A stretch of DNA of 64,000 nucleotides from the NCBI GenBank assembly GCA_001887945.1, contig LDOQ01000300.1, positions 1 through 64,000 of the forward strand, written 5' to 3'. Shown in pieces: positions 29,732 to 39,498 of this stretch. The translations under genes and the position numbers were made by a program. Under the pieces are notes generated by a model. It was not told where the DNA came from, ran no database searches, and was given only the letters and a program-made list of their open reading frames with translations. Every line of letters begins with the position of its first letter. Within the stretch, counting starts at the first letter, position 1. This DNA is from Spraguea lophii. Its lineage: Eukaryota; Microsporidia; Spragueidae.

Positions 29732-30898
29732 ATTTTTTCTATTTCCAATAATATTAAAAAATAATTTGACAGATAAAAATAAAAAAATTTACAAAAACCA
29801 TATTTTATGAATTTGATTCAATGGATATATTATTGTCATGTATATTAAAATATCTATTGTTGCGTATATGACATACATAAGACTTTTTTGGAAAAAAAAT
29901 AATTGAGTCATTTCAAACTTATAAGACAGTTATAAATCTTTGTATAAATTAAAATATTCACTTTTATTATCACAGGCCCTAAGAAAAATGTTTGATTGCT
30001 TTAAAAATCAATATTTAAATTTACTCGTAATAGAATATTAATTCATATAAATTAATTTTCAAAATAACTTTAATATCATTATTATTTTATGTCCTTATTC
30101 TATCATTTAGTTTAAATCTCATTTCTTTGATGATCTTTTTTAATATTGGTATTTATTAAAATATAGGTTTATAAATAAAAACACAATAAAATCTAAGAAA
30201 AACAGTCCAACAATATACATATTATGAAATATATCATTGTTGTTTAAATATTTTAATTATAATTATTATTAAAGGGAAATATTATATTAATAAAGATATA
30301 ATCATAATTGTTTTAAAATTACATTGTAAATATTATTAAATATAAATATTAAACTTGTAATAAGATTTGTATGATAAAGAATATAATTAGAATTAAATTA
30401 TTAACACACGAAAATATGATTTGTAGAATGAAATAAGTGTATACAAAAGTATTAATAATGAAATTAATAATATTTTTTAAAAAAATAAATATTCACAATA
30501 ATTAAAACTTTTTTCAATAAAAATTTTATAACTAATAATCGAATATTTATAAACGTAAATAAATTTAAAATTTTTTTATAAAGAAAAAATTACACAATAT
30601 TTTTAAATTTAGATTTATTATAATCCATAGAAATTTATTAACATTTATTTTATCGCTTTAAAATATTACAACAGTAAGATTATAATAAATTTAAATTATA
30701 ACTCAATCAATTTTCAGAAAGGTTATTTTAACCTTATAAATAAAAATCCATAGAATACTTTATTTCTAAGATATTTCTAAAATATTTTCTTACCATCACA
30801 ATAGTTTGTATAATTATTTGCCGGTAAAATATTTCTTTTTATAGTAATAATATATCACAGTTGGTTTGATTATATATAATACATTTGTATATTTGGGT
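29732..30898. other. Gene-free spacer, divergent upstream region
   Basis: About 1.2 kb of very AT-rich DNA between the last membrane-protein gene and the GATA gene. No coding frame or repeat stands out. Confidence 0.45.
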
Positions 30899-31585
30899 AT
30901 GAATTCGAAATGTTGTAAAAAATGTAGTAAATTTTATTTAAAACAAAATCGTAACTCAAATAAAATATTTTCGTTTTCACAAGATCATAGTTCAGATGAA
31001 ACTATACCATTCATACCATGTAAATGTTCAGATAATAATATAAATGTGAATTGTAATATCATAAATAATTATAAAGATAATACATCAAATCAAAATTTGA
31101 ATATTGAACTTTGCGATGATATTAAACATAATGATAAAATAGAAAGTAATATACCAATACACGAGATAAATAATAATGTGGTTGTATATTCGAATAGTAA
31201 ATCACGTGAAAATTGTAAATACGCACATGCGAAAGAAAATATAGTAGAAAGAAATGGTGATAATAGTAACGAAAGAGAAAGAAATAGTAAAGACCCTAAC
31301 GAATCCAACGAACAACAAAATCGTTATAACATTGCTTGGGCACAATTAAGTTATACACAAGCAAGAACAATAAGAGAAAGATATCGGAGAATTCCAAGAG
31401 AAAATTCTCCATATTGCAAATTATGTGGAACCACAGAAACATGCGTATGGAGAAGAATAGGTAATGATGTAGTTTGTAATGCATGTGGTCTTTATTATAA
31501 AATACACGGAAGAAGAAGACCGGAGAGTGTTGTTAGAAATAGAAATAAAAGAAGAGCGAGATCGGATAGAGGTAGAAAGAAATAG
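30899..31585 (+). CDS. GATA-type zinc-finger transcription factor
   Basis: 228 residues. A low-complexity Asn/Glu-rich N-terminus with scattered cysteines is followed by one GATA finger at about 173-196 (CKLC, then 16 residues, then [16 protein letters not shown]) and a strongly basic tail ([16 protein letters not shown]). Most fungal GATA fingers have 17 or 18 residues in the loop and TPLWRR; here it is 16 and TCVWRR. Such factors bind WGATAR sites and in fungi control nitrogen or iron genes. The role here is unknown. The frame is open upstream to a TTG at 30866, but the first ATG is 30899, three bases after GGG. It lies about 90 bp upstream of DPH3 on the same strand. Confidence 0.88.
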   Translation: MNSKCCKKCSKFYLKQNRNSNKIFSFSQDHSSDETIPFIPCKCSDNNINVNCNIINNYKDNTSNQNLNIELCDDIKHNDKIESNIPIHEINNNVVVYSNSKSRENCKYAHAKENIVERNGDNSNERERNSKDPNESNEQQNRYNIAWAQLSYTQARTIRERYRRIPRENSPYCKLCGTTETCVWRRIGNDVVCNACGLYYKIHGRRRPESVVRNRNKRRARSDRGRKK

Positions 31586-31675
31586 AAATTCACATTTTTA
31601 TTAAAAAATATTTAAATTATTTTTCTTTATTTAAAAATATGTTATTTTTTACGTAAATTGTAAGCCCCAAAAACA

Positions 31676-31951
31676 ATGAGTGGTAATTATAAAATCGAAA
31701 CAAATGAAAATTTCAATTATGGAGATTTGGAGTTCCAATTTAGTTCTTACAAAAATTTTTATGATGAAGTTGATATTCAAAGCTTTGAATATGAAGATGG
31801 ATACTTCTATTTCCCATGTCCTTGTGGTGATAGATTTGAAGTTAGTTTAGAAGAACTAAAAGACGGTGAGGAGATTGCAACATGTCCTAGTTGTTCTCTT
31901 ATTGTTAAAATTATATATGAAGAGGATGATCTCTTAGAATTTGAAAAATAA
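31676..31951 (+). CDS. DPH3: Diphthamide biosynthesis protein 3 (Kti11)
   Basis: 91 residues with a CSL zinc domain. [20 protein letters not shown] leads into [20 protein letters not shown], giving metal ligands Cys48, Cys50, Cys70 and Cys73. DPH3 passes electrons to the radical enzyme Dph1-Dph2 in the first step of diphthamide formation on elongation factor 2, and in yeast also serves Elongator-dependent tRNA modification. Yeast Dph3 has its first cysteine at position 26, so this protein has about 22 extra N-terminal residues before the domain, acidic and aromatic. The CCCC at 31665-31668 and the spacing favour the ATG used. RPL9 starts 43 bp downstream. Confidence 0.9.
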   Translation: MSGNYKIETNENFNYGDLEFQFSSYKNFYDEVDIQSFEYEDGYFYFPCPCGDRFEVSLEELKDGEEIATCPSCSLIVKIIYEEDDLLEFEK

Positions 31952-31988
31952 ATTTTTTTTTCTAAAATATTTTTTTGAAAAAAATTAT

Positions 31989-31992
31989 CCCC
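31989..31992 (+). promoter_or_regulatory. CCCC start motif deciding the RPL9 start
   Basis: CCCC two bases before ATG 31995, inside the 43-bp gap after DPH3. The longer open frame upstream would overlap DPH3 and lacks an ATG. The promoter must lie within or directly behind the end of DPH3. Confidence 0.65.
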
Positions 31993-31994
31993 TA

Positions 31995-32558
31995 ATGGTG
32001 TACGTATACGTAGAAGAAAAAGTTCAAATACCAGAAGGATGCAAAGTTGAAGTAGTAAACAAAAAAGTTACAGTTACTGGACCCAAAGGAACAGTATCTA
32101 AAGATTTTTCTCATATATTTGTTTTTATCGATATACATGAAGAAAATGTTAGATGCAGATTATGGAATTGCAGAAAACAAGAAAGAAGCAAACTTATAAC
32201 ATGCTCCAAACTTATTAAAAACATGATAGATGGTTCTATGTCAGGATACTTCTATGAATTAAAAGCAGCATACAAACATTTCCCTATTACCTTTGAAATA
32301 AAGGAAAATGGAAAATTATTGATTGTTAAAAACTTCCTTGGACAAAAATGGGCTAGAGAATTTAAGATGATAGGAGATACAATCATTAAACAAGGAGTTA
32401 CCAAAGATCATTTGATCTTAGAAGGAATTTCAAAAGAAGACGTATCCCAGACAGCAGGTTTGATACAGAACAACTGTCTTCCAAAAAATCTTGACAGAAG
32501 GATATTCCAGGATGGAGTTTATATTGCTACCAAAGGATTGATTGAAGAGGTGAAATAA
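31995..32558 (+). CDS. RPL9: 60S ribosomal protein L9
   Basis: 187 residues, normal for eukaryotic L9 (bacterial L6 family, 190-192 residues). Conserved stretches run in order: VQIPEGCKVEVVNKKVTVTG, PKGTVSKDFSH, NMIDGSMSGYFYELKAAYKH, FPITFEIKENGKLL, KNFLGQKWARE, DHLILEGISKEDVSQTAGLI and DGVYIATKG near the end. It sits at the base of the large-subunit P-stalk near the factor-binding site. The start chosen matches the family N-terminus and has CCCC two bases upstream. Confidence 0.97.
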   Translation: MVYVYVEEKVQIPEGCKVEVVNKKVTVTGPKGTVSKDFSHIFVFIDIHEENVRCRLWNCRKQERSKLITCSKLIKNMIDGSMSGYFYELKAAYKHFPITFEIKENGKLLIVKNFLGQKWAREFKMIGDTIIKQGVTKDHLILEGISKEDVSQTAGLIQNNCLPKNLDRRIFQDGVYIATKGLIEEVK

Positions 32559-32817
32559 ACTTAATTAAGCACTTTTTGAAAATTTTATATTTTAACTTTA
32601 TTTTTTTATTGTATTTTTATTTATTACCACATTCTATTACTATGATATAATATACAAGATATTTCTGTTATATGTTGAAAGAAATTGAAAACTCATTTTA
32701 TTCACTAATACTTAAAATATTTATAGATATTTAAAATAATTTTTATAATTTATTTAACATTTTTAATATTAATCAATTTGTTTATATTTTATTTATTTAT
32801 TTTTTCTTAATTATGCA

Positions 32818-33075
32818 TCTTGAACAACGGCACTATTATTAGATTAAAATAGTATTTAACTGATGTAATTGCAATCCTTGTATTGATTTATGAATATAGA
32901 TTACCACGCTAAGAATGATAATTAAACAATACGCAAAACTTATAACGCTCTGGTGTATAAAGTAAGATGAGATTAATGTATATATGTAGCAAACCCAATT
33001 AATACAAATTTAAATGTGTCTTACAAACCAAAGGTCATAGCCATGGTAGACCAGAAAACTTTTATAAACTAAAAT
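32818..33075 (+). repeat. SINE-like repeat, head missing
   Basis: A plus-strand copy. TTAACTGATGTAATTGCAAT, GTATTGATTTA, ACGCTCTGGTGTATAAAG, TAAGATGAGATTAATG and GGTCATAGCCATGGTAGACC follow in order, ending at AATTAAAATATT-like tails. No tRNA-like head before 32818. Confidence 0.75.
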
Positions 33076-33253
33076 ATTCATATAGAAAAAAATTTCTATA
33101 AATTAAAATATTAATATAGAGAAATAAAGATAATATTTGTTATATAACGTTAAAAATAATAAAATAACAATCTGATAAGTTATATGAAATATGAAATATA
33201 AATATAACATTAATCTAAAATATAAATAATATATTATTTACAATTATTTATTG

Positions 33254-33763
33254 TTAATCATATTGCAAACAATAATAAAATATACCATTGACATACAATT
33301 CATAAAAAATATCAAACATTTCTTTATCGAATTTCCCATTTTCAAAGAATTCCAATAATTTAGAATTTATATTCTGTTTGTATTCAAGCTTTGTTTCTTC
33401 TACCGTTTTATCAAATACATTCATCTTTTTTATAATTTCTTTTGATTTTAAAAATTTATTAGGTGCAATAACAATTTTAACACAAATTTTATTTTCTTCG
33501 TACCATACTTTTAATTTGGATATAAAATCTACTTCTATTTTATCACATATCAAAGGTAGCATATCCATCATTAAATCATAATGTATTATTGCCATAGGCC
33601 AAAAATTTTCTATTTTTGCAATAATATTATCTCTACGTTGTAATATTGGTATGATGGTTTTATGATGTTGTAATCTTAAATTAAATTCTTCTTTCACGTA
33701 AATATCATATTCTTCGTCTATTTCTTTTTGTAAGGATATTAAATGTTTTTCTGGTGTTTCCAT
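33254..33763 (-). CDS. NAP/SET-family histone chaperone
   Basis: 169 residues. An N-terminal helix (about 1-40) leads into RRDNIIAKIENFWPMAIIHYD, the family's RxxxIxxIPxFWxxxxxxHP signature, then ISKLKVWYEENKICVKIVI, matching the first strands of the earmuff domain. It ends with helices and lacks the acidic C-terminal tail of SET and Vps75. Such proteins bind H2A-H2B or H3-H4 and work in nucleosome assembly. Vps75 works with the acetyltransferase Rtt109. At 169 residues it is about two thirds of Vps75 (264). CCC directly precedes the ATG (GGG at 33764-33766 on the plus strand). Confidence 0.75.
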   Translation of the reverse strand: METPEKHLISLQKEIDEEYDIYVKEEFNLRLQHHKTIIPILQRRDNIIAKIENFWPMAIIHYDLMMDMLPLICDKIEVDFISKLKVWYEENKICVKIVIAPNKFLKSKEIIKKMNVFDKTVEETKLEYKQNINSKLLEFFENGKFDKEMFDIFYELYVNGIFYYCLQYD

Positions 33764-34490
33764 GGGTATTTGATTATTTGATGATAAATAAAATTTCTGA
33801 TAAATTTAACAGTAATACGATTCAAAATGTTTAATAAAATTTAAATACCTTAATAATAGGTAATAGAAGGTTTTCTTCTCCTTTGATGAAAATAAAAAAA
33901 ATGTAGAATTAATATGAAAATATTTTTCTATTAAAATACAGAATTGTTGCTAAGTAAAATCAAGAGATTAAATAAATTTTTTAATAAAATGATTTTTAGA
34001 ATGTAACAACAATAATAATGTATTTTATTTTTTTATCTTAATAATTTTTATGTTCGTTTGTAATATTTTTATATTCTTCTTACTTATTTAAAATATTAAG
34101 ATTACAAAATAAACACTTCACTGTTAGACATATTTTATGATATCATTGAATCTAATATTAATTTATGATTATAAATATTTATGAGAAATATACATAATTT
34201 CAAGTGTCTACTTATATACAGAAAAAAGTTCATCTTTTTAGATCATTAATTTTTAAGGTTAACTGATAGATACCAATTGAAAATATCTTAGTTGGGATAA
34301 TATACAATATCTTACCTAATTATTCAGAGTATGAGTCATTATATTTTAAAATATGTCTATTCTAATATTATAAATCCTATATTCCCATTATCCACCGATT
34401 ATTAATAATTATAAAAACAATTATAAATAATTATTTTCCTCCTTCTATATTTTCCCTCCAAATGCATAAAGTAAACTAAAAATATTTATA
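33764..34490. other. Gene-free spacer, divergent upstream region
   Basis: About 730 bp between two divergent genes. AT-rich, with no repeat or gene seen. Confidence 0.4.
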
Positions 34491-34493
34491 TTG

Positions 34494-34496
34494 CCC
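34494..34496 (+). promoter_or_regulatory. CCC start motif deciding the Maf1 start
   Basis: CCC three bases before ATG 34500. The frame runs back to a TTG at 34491, which would place CCC inside the coding region. The ATG is preferred. Confidence 0.6.
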
Positions 34497-34499
34497 TTT

Positions 34500-34976
34500 A
34501 TGCGATATCTACAAGAAGAAGCGATAGACCACCTATCCACATTATATAAAGAAATAGAAGAAGACGATGAAAATCTTAGTTTAAACATTGAATTACACAC
34601 TCTTAAATATACGAAAAAACAAAAAAAGAATACCAAAACGGGCACTACAATTTTAGACATTCAAAACTCTCTATCGCTTTGTTATCCTGAATTTATATTT
34701 GAATTTAACGAAGAAGATTTTAAAATTATTAACTTCAGTGAAGTAAGAACTATTCTTTTTAATTTTTTTATTACAATTCCGAACAAATATCAGAAGGTTT
34801 ACATTGATACGGTAAGTACATTGGATAAAATTGTAAATATTGACAATTCAACAATTTATTCGCTTAAGAATAAAATTGGTCCATTCATAAATTCATATTG
34901 GTTTTACTGTTATTTCTTTTATAATAAGAAATTGAAAAAAAATATTATTTTATCAATACAACAGAAGAAAGTGTAA
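34500..34976 (+). CDS. MAF1: Maf1, repressor of RNA polymerase III
   Basis: 158 residues. Two Maf1 signatures are clear: CYPEFIFEF followed by F, V and R positions (about 61-83), matching the PDYDFS...F block, and near the end YWFYCYFFYNKKLKKNIILS (133-152), matching the SFNYFFYNKRLKRIVFFS block. Maf1 binds RNA polymerase III and shuts down tRNA and 5S RNA synthesis when nutrients are short. The long Asn- and Ser-rich loop and phosphorylation-site region of yeast Maf1 (395 residues) are absent, leaving close to the minimal fold. The first segment is replaced by an acidic stretch and a basic KKQKKNTK patch. The start is set by CCC at 34494-34496. Confidence 0.82.
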   Translation: MRYLQEEAIDHLSTLYKEIEEDDENLSLNIELHTLKYTKKQKKNTKTGTTILDIQNSLSLCYPEFIFEFNEEDFKIINFSEVRTILFNFFITIPNKYQKVYIDTVSTLDKIVNIDNSTIYSLKNKIGPFINSYWFYCYFFYNKKLKKNIILSIQQKKV

Positions 34977-35118
34977 ATAAAAAATTATAACTTTCATGTA
35001 AATAATTATATAAATGTATTAATGTGATTAAATAAATATTATGTTATAATTTGTTAATTAAAATATCTCTATAAATAACATTTACAGGTTGTTATTATTT
35101 TTAATTTATTTTTTTATT

Positions 35119-35565
35119 GCTAACTCATTTGGTCTAGTGGTCGTGGGTTGTGGATGTAACCCTAGGTCTAGCGAGTTCGAATCCCTTACATAGAAAAATT
35201 CTTTTAAAAAATAAAAAAAGTAGAAGAGAAAGGTTGTTGAGTAAGTTAGGGTTTGATAGCATTAATTATATAATATATATAGATATTAGATCAAAGTAGT
35301 ATTTAATTGGTGTAATTGCAATCCATATATTGATTTATAAATCTAGATTACATGCTAAGAAAGAGGTTAGAAATCTTTAAGAAGCTGAAATAATGGTAAT
35401 TAAATAATATGTAAAAATCTCAACACTCTGAAGTATAAGATAAAATAACCACATATCTGTAGCGAAACCAATTAATAAAAATTTTAATGTATTTTAAGAA
35501 TCAAGATTACAGATTACGATAAACCCCACACGACCAAGAATCTTAGATAAATAAAAGTTTCATTT
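35119..35565 (+). repeat. SINE-like repeat, full length
   Basis: A plus-strand copy with an intact promoter-like head: A box TTGGTCTAGTGG at 35129-35140 and B box GAGTTCGAATCC at 35173-35184. Then the spacer AAAAAGTAGAAGAGAAAGG, the body block AATTGGTGTAATTGCAATCC, and the 3' block ATCTGTAGCGAAACCAATTA, ending GATAAATAAAAGTTTCATT. The body has drifted toward A and T, but the head is well kept. Confidence 0.8.
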
Positions 35566-35687
35566 AAAAAAAACAATCAATACATTTAGAATATACAATT
35601 ATTTCAAACCAAATATAAAATTAAAAAACTACCAATCTTAGATTATAGTAAATTGAAATAAAAACATTTAGATTACTAAAAAATTAT

Positions 35688-36338
35688 TTATTGTTTACAT
35701 TTATCTCTTTGTATTTTATTTTTTATATAATCAAGAATAAAATCATATTCCAATAAATTATTATACTCACCATATTTATTTTGAAGAAAATTTACTATCT
35801 GCTCATATACCACCAATTCTTTTTCATTATAATATTTTTTTACCCATTGTTTAACGAATTCAGGATAAATATCCATTTCCTCATCAATATTATCTCCTAA
35901 CTTCAAAATAGAATCATAATATGTTAATATTTCCAATATTACATTATATTTTAATATAAAAAACATATTCTCTTTAATCACAAATCTATATTTTTTTGAT
36001 AATTCATATATTTGATGATGACTTAAACCATATTTACATTCTATTTCATCAAAAGTATAATAATGTATTTTATCAAGTGTACTTTGTTCTAAATTAAATA
36101 AAAATTGTGATAAATCTATGTTAATATCTTCTAATTCATATAATTTTTTTACTTTGTAGATTTTATTTTTATCTTTTATTAAAATCGTATTGGAAAATGA
36201 ACTACTTTTTATTTTATAACCTTTTGTATTTTCATTGTCAGATGTTATCATATATGCATCATCTTCACCGATAATGTATTTTGGTAAATTTTTTGATTTT
36301 ATAATGTAAATATCTTTTTCTTCGTATGTAAGTTTCAT
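35688..36338 (-). CDS. DCC1-like subunit of the Ctf18 clamp loader
   Basis: 216 residues. The N-terminal half resembles the Dcc1 start. DDAYMITSDNENTKGYKIKS is followed by SSFSNTILIKD, the family's LCTxxKTYxLRxVExSNxxLL pattern, then a region with YTFDEIECKYGLSHHQIYEL and FFILKYNVILEILTYY, corresponding to the winged-helix repeats. Dcc1 with Ctf8 and Ctf18 forms an alternative clamp loader that loads PCNA for sister-chromatid cohesion. The protein is about 60 percent of the yeast length (380), with the C-terminal winged helices reduced. CCC lies one base before the ATG (GGG 36340-36342 on the plus strand). Confidence 0.6.
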   Translation of the reverse strand: MKLTYEEKDIYIIKSKNLPKYIIGEDDAYMITSDNENTKGYKIKSSSFSNTILIKDKNKIYKVKKLYELEDINIDLSQFLFNLEQSTLDKIHYYTFDEIECKYGLSHHQIYELSKKYRFVIKENMFFILKYNVILEILTYYDSILKLGDNIDEEMDIYPEFVKQWVKKYYNEKELVVYEQIVNFLQNKYGEYNNLLEYDFILDYIKNKIQRDKCKQ

Positions 36339-36495
36339 TGGGTGTTAAATTCTAATTTTAAAAAAATTAAGTGATAATTAAAGAAATTTCTAATTTTTAA
36401 AAAAATGTAAATAATTAAATAATTTTAAATAATTTTAAAAAAAATGAAATGATAATTATATAAACGTAAATAAATAAAAATCCATTAAATAAAGT

Positions 36496-37263
36496 TTACT
36501 TAAACTTACTTGACTTCGTTACCATCATTTCAATACTACCACTAGCTTTAGCTTGTTTTTTATTTTCCAACTCACGTGCTTTTCTTTTATGTTTTTCTCT
36601 CGGTGTTTTACCCGATTTGACATATAGGAGATCTTCTCCTCTATTTTTTTTCATATTAGTGGTTAAATTTCTAATTTCTCGTGTCTCCTGAGCTTTATCA
36701 TTGTCAAGTTCTTTTTCAAGTTTAATTGTTTGATTTAGCATTTCTGAAATTCTTAATAAAATTTCATGTGCTGGATGTTCTTCGGGCGACTTGACAATTT
36801 TTTTGTATAAAGACAAATTTATAAGGTATAATACAAGTAGCTCATATTTTGTTTTTTGGATTGAATCATTTGAATCAGAATCTGCTTTTCTGATTTCATC
36901 TGCTATTTGGATAACATCCGTACTATAAAGTGAACAACTGTTATCTTGTTTTGAATCTGCACTTTCCGTAACATCTTCACGCCCATCTTCATGACTCATA
37001 GTTTCAGATGCATTTACATCATTATCAGAAAAATCTTCTCCATCGGTATCTTCCTCAGACCCATTAACATCTTCCAAATTCTCCATATCTGTTGTTGAAG
37101 TATCTTCTACTTCTGAAGAAATCTCAGATGATGTACCAGTCTTTTCTTTTGATTCAGTAGATACTTCAACATCATCATCAGCTATCTTCTCTTCCTTACC
37201 AGACTTATAACCTTTTTCAACATTTTCTTCACAGTCGTTTTCCCATTTTTGTGATTCACCCAT
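36496..37263 (-). CDS. Sas10/Utp3-like rRNA-processing protein
   Basis: 255 residues. A long acidic region (about 1-115, Glu/Asp/Ser-rich) is followed by a helical segment containing LVLYLINLSLYKKIVKS and EHPAHEILLRISEMLNQ, matching the Sas10/Utp3/C1D domain (YLxNLxxYLxLKxxG...HPVxxRLxxLRxxLEK). A basic tail (about 205-255) includes KKNRGEDLL and TPREKHKRKARE, similar to the family's R-K-rich C-terminus. In yeast Utp3 and Lcp5 act in the small-subunit processome. The acidic N-terminus with a late basic tail fits Sas10/Utp3 better than Lcp5. CCC directly precedes ATG. Confidence 0.6.
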   Translation of the reverse strand: MGESQKWENDCEENVEKGYKSGKEEKIADDDVEVSTESKEKTGTSSEISSEVEDTSTTDMENLEDVNGSEEDTDGEDFSDNDVNASETMSHEDGREDVTESADSKQDNSCSLYSTDVIQIADEIRKADSDSNDSIQKTKYELLVLYLINLSLYKKIVKSPEEHPAHEILLRISEMLNQTIKLEKELDNDKAQETREIRNLTTNMKKNRGEDLLYVKSGKTPREKHKRKARELENKKQAKASGSIEMMVTKSSKFK

Positions 37264-37573
37264 GGGTTAGAGAAAAAATAATAATGATCAAGAAAAAAAG
37301 ATGAAAACCAAAAAAAAATATTAAAATTAAAAAATGTTTATTTTTCTTTAAAAATAAGATTTTAACCATTAAATAAAATATTTTACATATAATTTACTAA
37401 TTTCTATATTTAGAATTCAAATAAAATAATTATTTTCAATCCAATATACATAATTAAAGTTTCTTTTATCAAAAGAATGATGTAAAATAATATATTCTTT
37501 AAAAAATCAATATAAATATTTAATTTTATTGTTTTTGAATACTGTCAAAATATTTGAAGTTAGCTGATTGGAT

Positions 37574-37717
37574 AGAATAAAATTATAACATATATTATAA
37601 TATGTTATTATAATATATAACAATATTTTCAAATAAAAGTATATTCAAGATTATTATGATTTCTATTATAATATGTTATTATAATATGTTATAATTTTAT
37701 TTTATGTATATTCACCT
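37574..37717. repeat. Imperfect inverted repeat
   Basis: The outer arms AATAAAATTATAACATAT (about 37576) and its complement (about 37684-37713) enclose inner palindromic ATAATATGTTATTATAAT units present in both arms. Arms are about 45 bp with an AT-rich centre. May form a large cruciform or be a decayed short inverted-repeat element. Confidence 0.55.
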
Positions 37718-38804
37718 AAGTTTTATGCATTTTAAATAAAAACCCTTGTTTCTAAATATACAGGATTCATATTTTGCTTTTCATGATATTATACTAACTA
37801 ATTCAATAAACAATATAAAAATATTTCATAGAATAGATTCATAGAATAGATAAAGGAGTATTATTCAAATTTAAAAAATAAAATTATTACAAATATATAA
37901 TATTATCTTATTATCATCTTACCTAATTTTCGTATTCTAGAATCAAACATATAATTCTAGATATTGTATGATGACCATTATACGAGTAACAAGATAAAAT
38001 TTGATAAAAGTTATTTTTAAGAATTATATTTTCAAACATCATTAAAAAAATTAAAATATTAAAATATTTTAATTGCAATTATTGTTATGATTCACTACTA
38101 TATTCTTATATTATAATTTGTTATTATACCTTTAAATTATGATTTGTTATTATTCTTTTAAATATTTTTTTAACCGTATCCATATTATTTATATTTTTTA
38201 TATATGTATTTCATTGTTTATTAGATTTATAAAATTTCCCTCTATCACAAATAATAAAATATTTAATATTTTTAATATTTATATAAGATGGTAATCAGTC
38301 AGTAATTATTATATTTTATTTTTTATGGTATTCTTCAGTATTTCTTTATTTTATTATTTTGAAATATACATTATTCGTTTCTCTACACATACCCAGAATA
38401 ATTTATAAGGATGATAATATTCTCATTTATTAAATTTTCTTGTTTACAAATGTTTCATCAATCTTTATACTTAAAATTCTATCGTCTATTTTTCATATTT
38501 AATTTGATTCGTTCTTTCTTTGATTATAGAAAAACTGGTATTAATTAATTTATAATTTATTCAGTATTGTTATTTAATCTGTTTTATTGTTATTTAATAA
38601 TATTAGTTGTATATATTTTATTTGTAAAGGTTAACTCCTTTAAAATAAATTCTTTACGAATACTGATATAATAATTTTGTATTTTCTCTTAAAATATCTT
38701 CTTATAAGATAATTGATAAATTTTTACAAATTATAAATAGTATTTTTCTTTTAAAGTATCTAACCTAAATAAATTTCCATAAAAATCATGTTTATTGATA
38801 TCAT

Positions 38805-38917
38805 TTATTTAATAATTTTATTGAATATTTTATTTAGAAATGATAAGATTATAATTATAAAATATTTTATATTTAGAAAACAATAATTAAATATTCAATA
38901 AAATTATAATTATAAAA
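38805..38917. repeat. Inverted repeat
   Basis: The left arm near 38806-38832 (AATAATTTTATTGAATATTT) is complementary to the right arm near 38886-38912 (AAATATTCAATAAAATTAT), with a loop of about 55 bases. Confidence 0.55.
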
Positions 38918-39072
38918 TATTAAATGTAAATGTAAAATAAATATCTTATCTATGAATATTATTTGTTTTTTAAAAAAATAATAATAATTTTAATTTACAA
39001 AATTTACATTCTATTTCTTTTTTTACTGATTCATTGAAAACACACTCTTCCATTTATAACATAAAATATTTT

Positions 39073-39498
39073 TTATTCTAACTTCACACCTTGCTCTTCC
39101 AACATTTTTTCTATTTCATCCAAATCCTTATCTGCCAAATCCTCACTTATATCTTCTTCATCTTTACCATCTTTTATTTTTTCTATTTTTTTCTTTTTAA
39201 TTTCTTCCAAAGTTTTTATCTTTCCTGTTTTCCATTCATCTCTCTTTTCATCTACGTGTTTGAATTCACAATGCTCTTTTGTACACCCTTGAGATTGTGT
39301 TTCCCAATAACACATTTCTCCTTTTCTATTTTTTACCAGATGGTATTTACTATGTCTGAAAAGACAATCTACTCGGCATATTTTCTTTTTATCCCATGTC
39401 TTGCATAATACAGTATTTTCTTTTGCAGAATTGGAATGTCTGAATTTGCAGTCTGATTTATTGCATTTTGAATACAAGAAGAAATAACAATCTTCCAT
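39073..39498 (-). CDS. CCCH zinc-finger protein, ZC3H11A-like
   Basis: 141 residues. Three compact CCCH fingers at the N-terminus: residues 1-21 (DCYFFLYSKCNKSDCKFRH), 32-49 (CKTWDKKKICRVDCLFRH) and 63-81 (CYWETQSQGCTKEHCEFKH). They match the ZC3H11A order DCYFFxYSxCxKxxxCxFRH, CxxWxxxxCxxxxCxFRH and CYWExQPxGCxxxxCxFxH. The human protein associates with the TREX mRNA export complex. The rest is a lysine-rich helix and an acidic C-terminus, DLDEIEKMLEEQGVKLE. The long C-terminal half of the animal protein is missing. The CCC (39504-39506 on the plus strand) lies five bases before ATG. The closeness of the finger trio makes the call strong, but the biological role is inferred. Confidence 0.8.
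   Translation of the reverse strand: MEDCYFFLYSKCNKSDCKFRHSNSAKENTVLCKTWDKKKICRVDCLFRHSKYHLVKNRKGEMCYWETQSQGCTKEHCEFKHVDEKRDEWKTGKIKTLEEIKKKKIEKIKDGKDEEDISEDLADKDLDEIEKMLEEQGVKLE

Larger units (their letters stand above)
37264..39072. other. Gene-free spacer, 1.8 kb
   Basis: The longest empty stretch in the core part of the window. Almost pure A and T, with two inverted repeats (37574-37717 and 38805-38917) and a repeated motif TTATTATACCTTTAAATTAT near 38110-38165. No gene is supported. Confidence 0.45.

Noticed and set aside
35119..35195. tRNA gene at the head of the repeat at 35119
   Set aside because: A and B boxes are present, but the ends do not pair as an acceptor stem and the same sequence recurs as the head of a longer repeat family, so it is not a working tRNA.
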